Assembly (NCBI RefSeq): GCF_001424125.1
Contig: NZ_LMQI01000005.1
Span: forward strand, 913,495-977,494
Direction of reading: 5' to 3'
DNA: 64,000 bases
Source of the DNA: Cellulomonas sp. Leaf395
GTDB taxonomy: Bacteria > Actinomycetota > Actinomycetes > Actinomycetales > Cellulomonadaceae
Part shown: in pieces, positions 16,861-25,337 of the stretch
How positions within the stretch are numbered: the stretch's first letter is position 1
How the letters are laid out: every line of letters begins with the position of its first letter
Translations under genes and position numbers: made by a program
Notes under the pieces: generated by a model
The model's input: the letters and a program-made list of their open reading frames with translations, nothing else
The model's database searches: none
Told to the model about the DNA's origin: nothing

Positions 16861-17219
16861 CCCTGCGCAACATCCAGACCGCGCTGGACCAGGTGCCTGG
16901 CCCGTGGCAGCCGCACCTTCTCGCCCGGTTCAACGACCACGAGGTCAAGGTGGTCAAGCTGCACGGCGAGTTCGTCTGGCACACCCATCCCGACACCGAC
17001 GAGATGTTCGTCGTCGTCGCCGGGTCCCTGACCATCCAGCTCCGCGACGGCGACGTCGTGCTCGGTCCCCAGGACGTCTACGTCGTCCCTCGCGGCGTCG
17101 AGCACTGCCCGAGGGCCGACGAGGAAGTCTCGGCACTGCTGGTCGAGCTCGCGGGCACGCCGAACACGGGTGATGCCGGAGGCGCCCGCACGTCAGAGAC
17201 GCGGGAGCTGCCCGGCTAG
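16857..17219 (+). CDS. Cupin domain protein
   Basis: A 120-residue single-domain cupin. The metal-binding motif is seen as WHTHPDTDEMFVVVAGSL (two His and a Glu) and the second half-motif as VVPRGVEHCP. Function unknown; such proteins bind metals or small ligands. The ATG overlaps the dinB stop. TACGCT lies six bases before it within the dinB coding end, so besides coupling it may have a private leaderless promoter. The last 27 bases overlap the HipA remnant on the other strand. Confidence 0.82.
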   Translation: MTLRNIQTALDQVPGPWQPHLLARFNDHEVKVVKLHGEFVWHTHPDTDEMFVVVAGSLTIQLRDGDVVLGPQDVYVVPRGVEHCPRADEEVSALLVELAGTPNTGDAGGARTSETRELPG

Positions 17220-17582
17220 CCGCCCGAGGCGCTGCTCGACGTTCTCCCACGCCTCCGCCGGAACACCGGGCTGCGCGTCCCGGTCGATGTCCGCGAGCGC
17301 GTCGCCGATCGCCTGCAGGGTCTGCGCAACGACCCGCTGTGCGCGCGGCGGCGCCATCCCCCAGGACCCCCCCTCGTCGGCGAGGTCGTCGACCCTGATC
17401 GACGCGATCGTGTCCTTGCCGGCCACCTCGAGAGCGAGGCGTCCGGAGGAGACCGTCGTGTGCTCGTGCATCGAGACGTCGTAGGCCGGGGCGAGGTTCA
17501 GGCGTGCGCCGTCGGGGTGGCGGACGAACGAGTGGTTCTTGGCGTGGGCGTCGGTGGTGCCGATGGCGACGGTCAAGGTCGC
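17193..17582 (-). pseudogene. 3' fragment of a HipA-like toxin kinase gene
   Basis: About 127 codons match only the C-terminal lobe of HipA family Ser/Thr kinases: TVAIGTTDAHAKNHS (the catalytic NTDAHxKN motif), LNLAPAYDV (the metal-binding Asp region), then the C-terminal helices. The N-terminal subdomain and ATP-binding half, roughly 250 residues, are missing, and no HipB antitoxin is nearby. Similarity fades at about 17582, inside the end of the hydrolase gene. A TTG at 17576 overlaps that gene's TGA, so some translation is possible, but an active kinase is not. Confidence 0.7.
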
Positions 17583-18412
17583 GAGGCGCAGCGGGACTCC
17601 ATCCGGGCGACCAGCTCCGGCCAGGCGCTCCGCGGCGGCACGCCGTGGCCGGCGCCAGGCAGGACGAGGAGCTCAGCACCCGGGATCTCCCGCGCCAGCG
17701 CCTCGCCGTGGGCCAGCGGGAACAGCGGGTCGTCGTCGCCGTGGACCACCAGCGTCGGCGCCGACAGCTCCACGAGCCGGTCCCGGCACGACGGACCGGG
17801 GTCGACGAGGTACGGGTTGGTGAGGGCGGCTCGAAGGTCTCTCGACCGGTCCACGGTGCGCTGCGCGATCACCCGCTGGAGCGCCTCGTCGAAACCGCCC
17901 CGCTGGAACGGCCGTTCGAGCTCCGTCAGGTAGGCGACGACCGCGTCGCGGTCGCCCCAGTCGGGCTCGTCGGTGCCGCCGTCGAAGAACGCGCGCAGGT
18001 CGTCGGACATCCCCGGCAGCCCCGCCGAGCCCGGCGTGCAGCTCACCAACGTCAGGGTGGCCACCCGAGCCGGGTGGTCGAGCGCCAGGAGCTGCCCCAC
18101 CAGACCCCCGCCCGAGACCCCCAGCACGTGCGCGCGGTCGAGACCCTCCTCGTCGAGGAGCGCGAGCACGTCGTCCACCGCGTCCCGCATCCCGTAGCCC
18201 GGCTTCCCCACCGGCCACGTCGTCGACCGGCCCTGGTCTCGTGCGTCGTAGCGCAGCACCCGGTGGTGCCGCGCCAGCAGCTCGACCAGACCGTCCGGCC
18301 ACGCGACCAGCGAGCAGCCCGCGCCGTGCACGAGCACCAGCGGCTCCCCTGCGCCGGAGACGTCGACGCACAGCCGCACCCCGTCGGCCACGTCGACCAT
18401 CCGCTCCGTCAC
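17573..18412 (-). CDS. Alpha/beta-fold hydrolase
   Basis: A 279-residue alpha/beta hydrolase: LVLVHGAGCSLVAWPD (oxyanion region), GVSGGGLVGQLLA (nucleophile Ser elbow), VVHGDDDPLFP (acid) and PGAGHGVPP (His). A lid domain of about 60 residues lies between. Substrate unknown. The GTG at 18412 overlaps the TGA of the ChaB-type gene (GTGA), implying coupled translation; an ATG at 18400 is an alternative. Downstream it runs into the HipA remnant. Confidence 0.85.
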   Translation of the reverse strand: MTERMVDVADGVRLCVDVSGAGEPLVLVHGAGCSLVAWPDGLVELLARHHRVLRYDARDQGRSTTWPVGKPGYGMRDAVDDVLALLDEEGLDRAHVLGVSGGGLVGQLLALDHPARVATLTLVSCTPGSAGLPGMSDDLRAFFDGGTDEPDWGDRDAVVAYLTELERPFQRGGFDEALQRVIAQRTVDRSRDLRAALTNPYLVDPGPSCRDRLVELSAPTLVVHGDDDPLFPLAHGEALAREIPGAELLVLPGAGHGVPPRSAWPELVARMESRCASRP

Positions 18413-18831
18413 TGACGCGCCTGCCGGCTGCGGCGGTCGTTCTCCTTCTCGATCGCCTCGACCAGCTCGTCCTTGCGCATCCGCGAGCGCCCGGCGATGC
18501 CGAGCTCCGTCGCCACGTCGTACAGGTGCGCCTTGCTCGCGTTGGCGTCGACCCCGCCCGCCGTCGGCGCGTCCGAGCCGTACCCCTCCTCGGCGTGCTG
18601 GTCCGACGGCCCGGGCTCGGCCTTCGGGCGCCAGCTGTCGCCGACCTTCTCGTGGGTGTGCTTCAACGCGGCGAACGCGACGCGGTGCGCGCGCTCCTCG
18701 TCGCCGTCGTACTGCTCGATCGCCGCGTCGTACGCGTGCGCGAACGTCCGTTGCGCCCACTGGCCGGAGCGTTGCAACGTGCTCGGCAGCTCGCTCTGCC
18801 GGGCGGCTCCGGATCGCGTCGTCTTGGGCAT
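18409..18831 (-). CDS. ChaB domain plus Rho N-terminal domain protein
   Basis: A 140-residue two-domain protein. Residues 1-65 match ChaB (LPSTLQRSGQWAQRTFAHAYDAAIEQYDGDEERAHRVAFAALKH, here cited in part: AFAALKHTHEK). Residues 95-135 match a Rho_N/SAP-like helical nucleic-acid-binding module (ASKAHLYDVATELGI, then MRKDELVEAI). ChaB was named for cation transport regulation in E. coli, but its role is unclear; with Rho_N a nucleic-acid-binding role is more likely. It forms an overlapping pair with the hydrolase downstream. Confidence 0.82.
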   Translation of the reverse strand: MPKTTRSGAARQSELPSTLQRSGQWAQRTFAHAYDAAIEQYDGDEERAHRVAFAALKHTHEKVGDSWRPKAEPGPSDQHAEEGYGSDAPTAGGVDANASKAHLYDVATELGIAGRSRMRKDELVEAIEKENDRRSRQARQ

Positions 18832-18992
18832 GGGTCACCACCCCGTCTCGGTTCTCGACGATCGTCGCCCGCCGCGCCGACGGTCGCCACCGGGCCTTTG
18901 GTCACTGGTCGGGTGCCCAGCCGCCTCAGATGATGGCTTGACCGCCACGTCTGCGACGACGCACGTGGAGCCGAGCAGACCAGGAGCGTGAC

Positions 18993-19427
18993 GTGACAGA
19001 CACCGAGGTGCGAGCCTGCGCCGTCCAGATCGAGAGCGTCGACGGTGCGGTCCGCAGGTACCGGCGCCACCCGAACGGCGGTGGCCTGGTCGAGGTCACC
19101 GCGACGGTGGCCGAGAGCGCCACGGTGCACGAGTCCGCGTACGTCGAGTCCGGATCGGTGCTCGGCGACGGCACCCACGTGGGCCCCGGCTGCTGGATCG
19201 AGTCCGGCGCGCGGATCGGTACCGACGTCACGGTCGGGCAGAACGCGCACCTCGGCTCCGGCTCACGGATCGGCGACGGTGCCCGGATCGGCGCGAACGC
19301 CCGGCTCGGTACGAGCGTGGTCGTCGCGGCCGGCGCCCGGGTCGCCATCGACGCCCGGGTCGCCGACCGCGGCGTGGTGCTCGACCGACGCCGGGCGCGC
19401 AGCTCGGACTTCCAGACCGCGGCCTAG
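18993..19427 (+). CDS. Small left-handed beta-helix (hexapeptide-repeat) protein
   Basis: A 144-residue protein. Residues 1-35 form a short leader region. From about 36 to 125 it is nearly continuous hexapeptide repeat, about 14 turns' sides of the pattern [V/I/L]-x-x-[A/S/G]-x-[V/I/L] (for example ARIGANARLGTS). It has no attached acyltransferase, carbonic anhydrase or nucleotidyl domain, and no obvious catalytic His. The GTG start has AGGAG six bases upstream. Function unknown; a stand-alone scaffold or small transferase are possibilities. It converges with the DUF1269 gene with 1 base between. Confidence 0.7.
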   Translation: MTDTEVRACAVQIESVDGAVRRYRRHPNGGGLVEVTATVAESATVHESAYVESGSVLGDGTHVGPGCWIESGARIGTDVTVGQNAHLGSGSRIGDGARIGANARLGTSVVVAAGARVAIDARVADRGVVLDRRRARSSDFQTAA

Positions 19428-19428
19428 C

Positions 19429-19980
19429 TCAGCTCGCCTCGGCCTTGGCCGCCTCGGCGGCCGCCTTGATCTCGTCGGCCTCGACCTTGTCGATCGCCTT
19501 CTCGACGATCGCGTCCGCCTTCACCAGCGCCTTGCGGATCTCGACCGCACCCGGGTCGGAGACCAGCGCGACCAGCCCGGAGTGCCCGGGGGCGATCGCG
19601 CCCTGGAGCTCCTCGGACAGCTCCTTGCGGTGCTTGATCTCGCGGGCCTTGCCGGTCGCCGCACCGACGGCACCCAGCACCGCGGCGCTCCCGATGATCG
19701 TCGGCGGGAAGATCAGCCCGAGCGCGACGCCACCGACGACGCCCCAGGTCAGGCCGTGCCGGGTGCTGTGGTCGGTCGCCTTCTGGATCTCCAGGGTCCC
19801 GTCCGTGGCGCGGTTGACGACGATGACGCCGTCGATCTCGATCGTCCTGCCGTCCTCGATCGCCTTGAGCGACTCGTACGCGGCCCACGCCGTGTCCGTG
19901 TCCGAGAATTCGGCCACGAAGAGGGTGTACGCGCCGTCCGAGAGGGCGGCGACGACGTCGGTGGACTGGTCGTCCGACAT
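19429..19980 (-). CDS. DUF1269-type protein with glycine-rich membrane segment
   Basis: A 183-residue protein. The N-terminal part (ALSDGAYTLFVAEFSDTDTAWAAYESL) and the central GLTWGVVGGVALGLIFPPTIIGSAAVLGAVGA, here shown as GVVGGVALGLIFPP, match DUF1269 membrane proteins. The C terminus (about 125-183) is a lysine/alanine/glutamate-rich amphipathic helix. Function unknown. AAGGAG lies six bases before the ATG at 19980; longer upstream extensions of the frame have no support. Confidence 0.78.
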   Translation of the reverse strand: MSDDQSTDVVAALSDGAYTLFVAEFSDTDTAWAAYESLKAIEDGRTIEIDGVIVVNRATDGTLEIQKATDHSTRHGLTWGVVGGVALGLIFPPTIIGSAAVLGAVGAATGKAREIKHRKELSEELQGAIAPGHSGLVALVSDPGAVEIRKALVKADAIVEKAIDKVEADEIKAAAEAAKAEAS

Positions 19981-20113
19981 GGAGAGCTCCTTCATCTGCT
20001 GAGTCGATGTGCGATACCGACCGTAGACCCGTGGGGCGTCTGAGCGCAGTTGTTGCCCGCGCCCACACCGCACGCGCGGGGCACCGAGCGCACCCGGTCT
20101 ACGCTCGACGGGC

Positions 20114-20797
20114 ATGAGCTTCCTCTACGAGGAGCGAGCGTCTTCGTCGGTGTTCGTCGATGTCGTCTGGCACACCCACGACACCAGCGACGGGACGTAC
20201 CTTGCGTCCGCCGACGCGCGGTGGGACATGATCTTCACGATCGCCGGTGAGCTCCACCGCGTGCTGCTCAGCGGCCCGTCGACGCAGCCCACGCCGGTAC
20301 CGTACACGGCCGGCAACCGGAACGTGGGCATCCGGTTCGCCCCTGGCGCCTACTTCACGCACGTCCCCGTCGGCTCGATGCGGGACCGCACCGAGACGCT
20401 CGCGATGCCCTCCCCCGGCCTGTTCCTGCTGGCGGGATCGGCGTGGCCGTTCCCCGGGACGGACGACGAGCTGGTCGACGCCCTCGTCGAGTCGTTCGCC
20501 GACGGCGGGCTGCTGGCGCACGACGACGTCGTGGAGGCCGCGCTCGACGGCGACGCGGTGCCGCTGTCGCCCCGCTCGGTCGAGCGGCACTTCACGCACG
20601 CCACCGGGATGAGCCCTCGCGAGGTGCGCCGGATCTCCCGCGCACGCGAAGCCGTGGCGCGCCTGCAGCGCGGCGAGGCGATCGCCGCGGTCGCCCACCA
20701 GCTCGGCTACGCGGACCAGTCCCACCTGACGCGCGAGCTCAAGCGGCTCACCGGATACACGCCCGGTCAGTCGCAGGGCCGGGGCGAGCCCGTCTGA
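20114..20797 (+). CDS. AraC family transcriptional regulator
   Basis: A 227-residue regulator. The C-terminal 100 residues are an AraC double helix-turn-helix: LSPRSVERHFTHATGMSPREVRRISRAREAV in the first part (cited as VERHFTHATGMSP) and IAAVAHQLGYADQSHLTRELKRLTGYTP in the second (cited as LGYADQSHLTRELKR). The N-terminal 110 residues resemble a compact ligand-sensing beta domain. The ATG follows TACGCT by eight bases. The epoxide hydrolase gene lies 90 bases downstream on the same strand and is the likely target, or at least a co-regulated partner. Confidence 0.85.
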   Translation: MSFLYEERASSSVFVDVVWHTHDTSDGTYLASADARWDMIFTIAGELHRVLLSGPSTQPTPVPYTAGNRNVGIRFAPGAYFTHVPVGSMRDRTETLAMPSPGLFLLAGSAWPFPGTDDELVDALVESFADGGLLAHDDVVEAALDGDAVPLSPRSVERHFTHATGMSPREVRRISRAREAVARLQRGEAIAAVAHQLGYADQSHLTRELKRLTGYTPGQSQGRGEPV

Positions 20798-20886
20798 GCC
20801 GGTGTCGTCCCGGTTCAAGACACCCGCCAGGCGTTCGGGTTGGCTCGGAGAGCACGCACCACGCCGACGGAGAGGACAAGACCGCC

Positions 20887-22017
20887 ATGGACATCCGACC
20901 GTACGAGATCGCGGTCCCGACCGCGGAGCTCGCCGACCTGGACGACCGGCTCGGCCGCACCCGCTGGCCAGCCGACCTCACGCCCGGCTGGGAACGCGGC
21001 ACGCCCGTGTCCTACGCACGACGTCTCGCCGAGCACTGGCGCACGGGCTTCGACTGGCGCGCCCAGGAGCAGCGGCTCAACCGCCTGCCCCAGTTCCTCG
21101 CCGACGTCGACGGCCAACCGATCCACGGGCTGCACGTGCGCTCCGACCACGAGCACGCCACACCCCTTCTGCTGTGCCACGGGTACCCCGCGTCGTTCGT
21201 CGAGTTCGCCGCGCTCGCCCCCGCCCTCGCCGACCCGACAGACGGTCCGGCGTTCCACGTCGTCGTGCCGTCGATCCCCGGGTTCGGCTTCTCGACGCCG
21301 CTGACGGGCCACGGGTGGGACATCGTGCGGACCGCCGAGGCGTTCGACGGGATCATGCGCGCCCTCGGCTACGAGCGGTACGCCGTGGTCGGCGGTGACG
21401 TCGGCGCGGGGATCAGCGAGCAGCTGTGCCTCGACGCCGGCGAGCGGGTGATCGCCTCCCTGGTCACCACCGACCCCGGCGCCATCGCGACCGCGTACAC
21501 CCCGCCCACCGACCACCTGACCGACGAGGAGAAGGCGCGGCACGAGGGCCTCAAGTCCGCCCGGGCGGAGGACTTCGGCTACCTGCAGGTGCAGACGACC
21601 CGGCCCCTGAGCGTCGCGTACGGGCTGACCGACTCCCCCGTCATGCAGCTGACCTGGATCGTCGAGAAGCTGCGCGAGTGGACCGACCCCGAGCGTGAGC
21701 TCCCCGAGGACGCCGTCGACCTCGACCAGCTCCTCACGCTGGTGAGCGTCGCCTGGTTCGGTCGAGGCGGCGACGGCGGTGCGAACCTTCTCTACGAGGC
21801 CGCGCACGCGTCGATGGCCTGGGGGCGAACCCACGACCGTCCCCAGGGCATGGTCGCGTTCGGCGTCGAGCCGCTGATGCGCCGGATCCTCGACCCCGAC
21901 GGGCACCTGGAGTTCTGGGCCGAGCACCCCCGGGGCGGGCACTTCCCGGCGATGGAGCGACCGGACGAGCTCGCCGGCGACATCCGCCAGTTCCTCGCGG
22001 CGGTGCCGGTCGGCTGA
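20887..22017 (+). CDS. Epoxide hydrolase (EHN domain, alpha/beta hydrolase)
   Basis: A 376-residue enzyme of the microsomal-type epoxide hydrolase family. The N-terminal EHN segment runs about 1-95 (LDDRLGRTRWPADLTPGW, then FDWRAQEQRLNRLPQF). It is followed by the oxyanion motif CHGYPASF, the nucleophilic Asp in VVGGDVGAGIS and the catalytic His in GGHFPAMERP. It would open epoxides to diols through an ester intermediate. The ATG lies in GGAGAGGACAAGACCGCC context. Physiological substrate unknown. Confidence 0.9.
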   Translation: MDIRPYEIAVPTAELADLDDRLGRTRWPADLTPGWERGTPVSYARRLAEHWRTGFDWRAQEQRLNRLPQFLADVDGQPIHGLHVRSDHEHATPLLLCHGYPASFVEFAALAPALADPTDGPAFHVVVPSIPGFGFSTPLTGHGWDIVRTAEAFDGIMRALGYERYAVVGGDVGAGISEQLCLDAGERVIASLVTTDPGAIATAYTPPTDHLTDEEKARHEGLKSARAEDFGYLQVQTTRPLSVAYGLTDSPVMQLTWIVEKLREWTDPERELPEDAVDLDQLLTLVSVAWFGRGGDGGANLLYEAAHASMAWGRTHDRPQGMVAFGVEPLMRRILDPDGHLEFWAEHPRGGHFPAMERPDELAGDIRQFLAAVPVG

Positions 22018-22120
22018 GCCGGGGCGAGGTGGGGATGGCCGGATGTGGTGGTATGCGGTCTGATCGTGTCGACAGACCGCGCAGCGCGTGTGCGGCGACG
22101 ACGACCCCTGGAGGACCCCG

Positions 22121-22738
22121 ATGGCGACGATCGTCTCCACCCTGTTCATCTCGCTCGACGGCGTCGTCGAGATCGACCCGGCGTGGCACTTCCCGTACTT
22201 CGACGAGAACATGGGCGCCGTGGTCGGCGAGGACTACGAGGACGTCGACGTCCTGCTGCTCGGGCGCGTGACGTACGACAGCTTCGCCGGCGCCTGGCCG
22301 GACCGCGAGACCGCGGGCGGGGAGGACGCGACGTTCGCGGCGCAGCTCGGCGACATCCGCAAGGTCGTCGTCACCCGCGGCAGCCAGGACCTCGGCTGGC
22401 GCAACGCCGAGGCCGTCCAGGGCGACCTCGTCGAGGCTGTCACCGCGCTCAAGGCCGACCCGACCATCGGCAAGATCCTGATCGCCGGGTCGATCTCGGT
22501 GGTCCGCCAGCTGCTCGCGGCCGGGCTCATCGACCAGCTGAGCCTGCTCGTCCACCCCGTCGCGGCCCGCCGCGGCGAGCGGCTGTTCGACGAGGGCGAG
22601 CCCATCTACCCCCTGCGGCTGCTGCGCTCCGACATCTTCCCCACCGGTGTCGCGCACCTCGTCTACGCGCCCAGCGAGCTGCCCGGCAGCCAGACCTACG
22701 CCGACGTCACCGACAAGGTGCCGGGCTCCGACAGCTGA
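22121..22738 (+). CDS. Dihydrofolate reductase family protein (RibD C-terminal-like)
   Basis: A 205-residue NADPH-binding reductase-like protein, starting MATIVSTLFISLDGVVE. The conserved DVLLLGRVTYDSFAGAWP and later ILIAGSISVVRQLLAAGLIDQL (cited as GSISVVRQLLAAGLIDQ) match the RibD C-terminal/YyaP-YqjY group rather than true FolA. Many actinobacteria carry several copies; substrates are unknown. GGAGG lies seven bases before the ATG at 22121, so the upstream GTG at 22088 is rejected. Confidence 0.85.
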   Translation: MATIVSTLFISLDGVVEIDPAWHFPYFDENMGAVVGEDYEDVDVLLLGRVTYDSFAGAWPDRETAGGEDATFAAQLGDIRKVVVTRGSQDLGWRNAEAVQGDLVEAVTALKADPTIGKILIAGSISVVRQLLAAGLIDQLSLLVHPVAARRGERLFDEGEPIYPLRLLRSDIFPTGVAHLVYAPSELPGSQTYADVTDKVPGSDS

Positions 22739-22781
22739 TCGCGCCGGCCTGGCGGATGCCGCGCGGGCGGACCGAGCACAC

Positions 22782-24527
22782 CTAGACGGGGGGTGCCGCA
22801 GCCCGTCTGGCGCGCATCTCGTGGATGGTCTTCCGGATCGGCGGGAGCATCTGGAACACACTCAGCGTCGCGAAGATCAAGGTGTTGACGCCGACGAAGA
22901 TCGCGAGGGCCTCGACCCAGCTCGACTGCATCGTTTCTGCGGAGATCGGGTTCCACTGCGCGCCCAGCGCACCGGCCACCGGGACGGCGAGCACGGCCGC
23001 GGCGACGGCCGGCCGGGGCACGTCGTTCCACCCTTTCCCGCGCCGGGTGACGATGTGCGTGAGGGCCGTCGCGAACGCCCACTGCAGGAACAGCGAGTAG
23101 GACAGCTCGAAGAAGATCACCGCGGCGACTGCTCTGCCCCGCCAGCCGGCGCCCCATGCCGTGACGACGCGCTCGGCGAGGAAGACGCAGCCGATCGCGA
23201 CCCAGAACGGCTGCCAGCGCAGGCCGTTCACCGACAGAACGCCGATCGCCATGAGCGCGACGTAGGAGTGCAGTGCGATGGCGCCGTACGCGAGCCCGAG
23301 CTGCTGGGACCAGTACAACGCGGTGGTGCGCGTGAAGCCGTACGCTCCGACGTTCTCCAGCGCCCCCCGCTGCCAGCGCAGCCGCTGCTTTCGAAGGTCG
23401 CGCCAGGTCGGCATGACCTCGGTGGTGACCCGGCACTGCGGCGGAGAGATCATCTTCGCGCCGAGGGACTTCAGCGCCAGGGTGATCTCGTTGTCCTCTG
23501 TCATCGCCAGGGTGTCGTACACGCCGCCCCGGTAGCCGGGGATCAGCGACTCGCGCGCCTGGGCGATCGTGGCGAGCGCGTACCCGCGGAAGACCGACGC
23601 CGTGCCGGTCAGCACGAAGAGGTTCCCCTCGCGCCGACCGATGACGCGCTGGTAGCGCGTGAACTCGTTGCGCTGCAGCTGACCCATCACACCGGCGCCG
23701 TCCTCACCGGCGAACAGTCCGCCGACGGCCATCAGGTCCGCGTCGGACTCCATCAGGCCGAGGGCGGTCTCCAGGAAGTCCGGAGTGATCGTCGAGTCGG
23801 CATCCATGATCAGGTACACGTCCTCGACCACGCTGCCGGGCAGGAGCTCCGCCAGAGCCTGGTTGAGCCCGCCGGCCTTCGCCTCGGTGTTGCCGACCGT
23901 CTCGAACACCTCCACACCGCGCGCCAAGGCGATCTCCACGGTCGCGTCGGTGCAGTTGTCGGCGACCACGAGGATCCGGTCCGCCGAGCGCGTCTGGCTC
24001 AGCAGCGAGTCGATCGACGCGCCGATGATCGCGGCCTCGTCGTGAGCGGGCAGCAGCACCGTGCACCGGACCACCGTCGGTGCGAGCGCCGGCAGGGCGG
24101 ACGCAGGCCACTCGGGCGTCACGTCGAGCTCGAGGCTGCGCATCGCGGCCGCCCCGAGGATCCGACGACCCACCGCGGACGTCTCTCCTGGTAGCGGCTC
24201 GGTGACCTGCCGACGGCTGGACAGGACGCGCAAGGCGTTCGCCGCCTGCAGGGCGACGACCGTGACCAGCAGGGCGGCGAGGCCGAGCCCGAGCGCGAGC
24301 AGGACGGTGGGCCGCGGCGCGCCGATGTCGAGCTCGACGGGGAGGACGGCCATGACCAGGTCGAGGACGGGTCCCGGCGACTCGTCGACGACGGGTGCGT
24401 GTGCCGTGGCCACGAGCCAGATCGCCCAGACGAGAAGGCCGAGAGCAAGGGCACCCAGGCCGACTGCGACCCAGCCGAGGCGGGCCGCCCGGCGCTGCCA
24501 GGTGGTCGTGGTGACCGACTCGGCCAT
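22782..24527 (-). CDS. Processive-type family 2 glycosyltransferase, membrane-bound
   Basis: A 581-residue membrane GT-2 enzyme. Two N-terminal membrane segments lie at about 20-42 and 75-95. A cytoplasmic GT-A domain (about 150-395) has VLLPAHDEAAII, the metal-binding DADST (242-246), the acceptor/base region TEDNE (343-347) and QRLRW (381-385), the QxxRW motif of processive synthases. Four or more C-terminal membrane segments follow. This layout matches poly-N-acetylglucosamine, hyaluronan or cellulose-type synthases, so it probably makes and exports a polysaccharide. A 53-residue two-segment membrane protein is encoded 12 bases upstream. There is no deacetylase or polymerisation cluster nearby. 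Confidence 0.85.
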   Translation of the reverse strand: MAESVTTTTWQRRAARLGWVAVGLGALALGLLVWAIWLVATAHAPVVDESPGPVLDLVMAVLPVELDIGAPRPTVLLALGLGLAALLVTVVALQAANALRVLSSRRQVTEPLPGETSAVGRRILGAAAMRSLELDVTPEWPASALPALAPTVVRCTVLLPAHDEAAIIGASIDSLLSQTRSADRILVVADNCTDATVEIALARGVEVFETVGNTEAKAGGLNQALAELLPGSVVEDVYLIMDADSTITPDFLETALGLMESDADLMAVGGLFAGEDGAGVMGQLQRNEFTRYQRVIGRREGNLFVLTGTASVFRGYALATIAQARESLIPGYRGGVYDTLAMTEDNEITLALKSLGAKMISPPQCRVTTEVMPTWRDLRKQRLRWQRGALENVGAYGFTRTTALYWSQQLGLAYGAIALHSYVALMAIGVLSVNGLRWQPFWVAIGCVFLAERVVTAWGAGWRGRAVAAVIFFELSYSLFLQWAFATALTHIVTRRGKGWNDVPRPAVAAAVLAVPVAGALGAQWNPISAETMQSSWVEALAIFVGVNTLIFATLSVFQMLPPIRKTIHEMRARRAAAPPV

Positions 24528-24539
24528 CGCGGCGCGCCT

Positions 24540-24701
24540 CTACGGTCTCTGCCGTCGGGTGCGACGAAGACTGACGATCGTCATGACGATCCCGCTCAGG
24601 ACGATGTAGGCGCCGACCCACAGGAGGATGCTGCCCAGCCCAGCGAGCCCGAGCACAGCGAGAGCCGTGCCGCCCAGCACCAGGACGATCCAGACGGGCA
24701 T
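24540..24701 (-). CDS. Small two-segment membrane protein upstream of the glycosyltransferase
   Basis: A 53-residue protein, MPVWIVLVLGGTALAVLGL, then a second hydrophobic stretch (ILLWVGAYIVLSGIVMTI), ending in a basic tail (LRRTRRQRP). GAGGAAG lies eight bases before the ATG at 24701. The frame is open further upstream to 24842 but with a non-hydrophobic, poorly supported leader. It ends 12 bases before the GT-2 gene on the same strand, so the two are probably co-transcribed. In PgaC/PgaD-type systems a small two-segment protein is an essential partner; the same role here is inference. Confidence 0.6.
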   Translation of the reverse strand: MPVWIVLVLGGTALAVLGLAGLGSILLWVGAYIVLSGIVMTIVSLRRTRRQRP

Positions 24702-24868
24702 CGGAGACTTCCTCGCAGAGGCGGTCGAAGCGGCTTCTGGCAGCCTACTGACCTTGCCTCGGGCAAGTCGTGCAAATAGCCGCCCCACTTTGCGCGCCCC
24801 TTGTCGGGTGGTCTCTTCCGGCCGAGCCTGTGACCGGGCCAAGCGCGTCGAGGTCCAGGTTCATGCCA

Positions 24869-25195
24869 TCAGGCCGCAGGCAGCTGTCGGCGGCGGGTCA
24901 GGTGGACGACTCCCCACCCGATGCCCGCCAGGAGCGGCATCAGCACGGCGAGCGCCAGGTGGAAGGCGACGTCCGACCGGTTGACGACCCAGTCAGACCA
25001 CGCCATGCCGACCCCGGTGCTCGCCCAGAGGACCGCCACCCACGCGTAGCTGACGCGCCGCGAGGCGAGAATCGCTCCGGTCAGCAGCGGACCGGCCAGG
25101 ACCAGTGGGATGAACAACGGGTCGATCCACCCGAGCTGGGCGACCAGCTGGCCCAGAAGTGCGGCGTACAGGAGCTTGGTGGTGAGTCGAGCCAT
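24869..25195 (-). CDS. Integral membrane protein of unknown function
   Basis: A 108-residue protein with four predicted membrane segments: KLLYAALLGQLVAQLGWI, PLFIPLVLAGPLLTGAILA, AWVAVLWASTGVGMAW and AFHLALAVLMPLLAGIGWGV, then a short basic tail. GGAGG lies five bases before the ATG at 25195. It is divergent from the membrane LuxR-type regulator, with 142 bases between the starts, so it is the most likely target of that regulator. No family name recognised. Confidence 0.7.
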   Translation of the reverse strand: MARLTTKLLYAALLGQLVAQLGWIDPLFIPLVLAGPLLTGAILASRRVSYAWVAVLWASTGVGMAWSDWVVNRSDVAFHLALAVLMPLLAGIGWGVVHLTRRRQLPAA

Positions 25196-25337
25196 GGTGA
25201 CCTCCGGGGTGTGTGGTTCGGACGTCCACCATGGGTGCGCACGCGGCCGCGCGGCATCGCTCCTGAGAGCGGTCCTGGCCGATCTCACCCTCGAGAGTGA
25301 CGTCCGGAGGCACCGTGACCTGGGTACCGTCCCGCCC

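Noticed and set aside
24702..24842. Longer start for the small membrane protein upstream of the GT-2
   Set aside because: The added 47 residues are basic and unconserved-looking, whereas the ATG at 24701 has GAGGAAG at the right distance.
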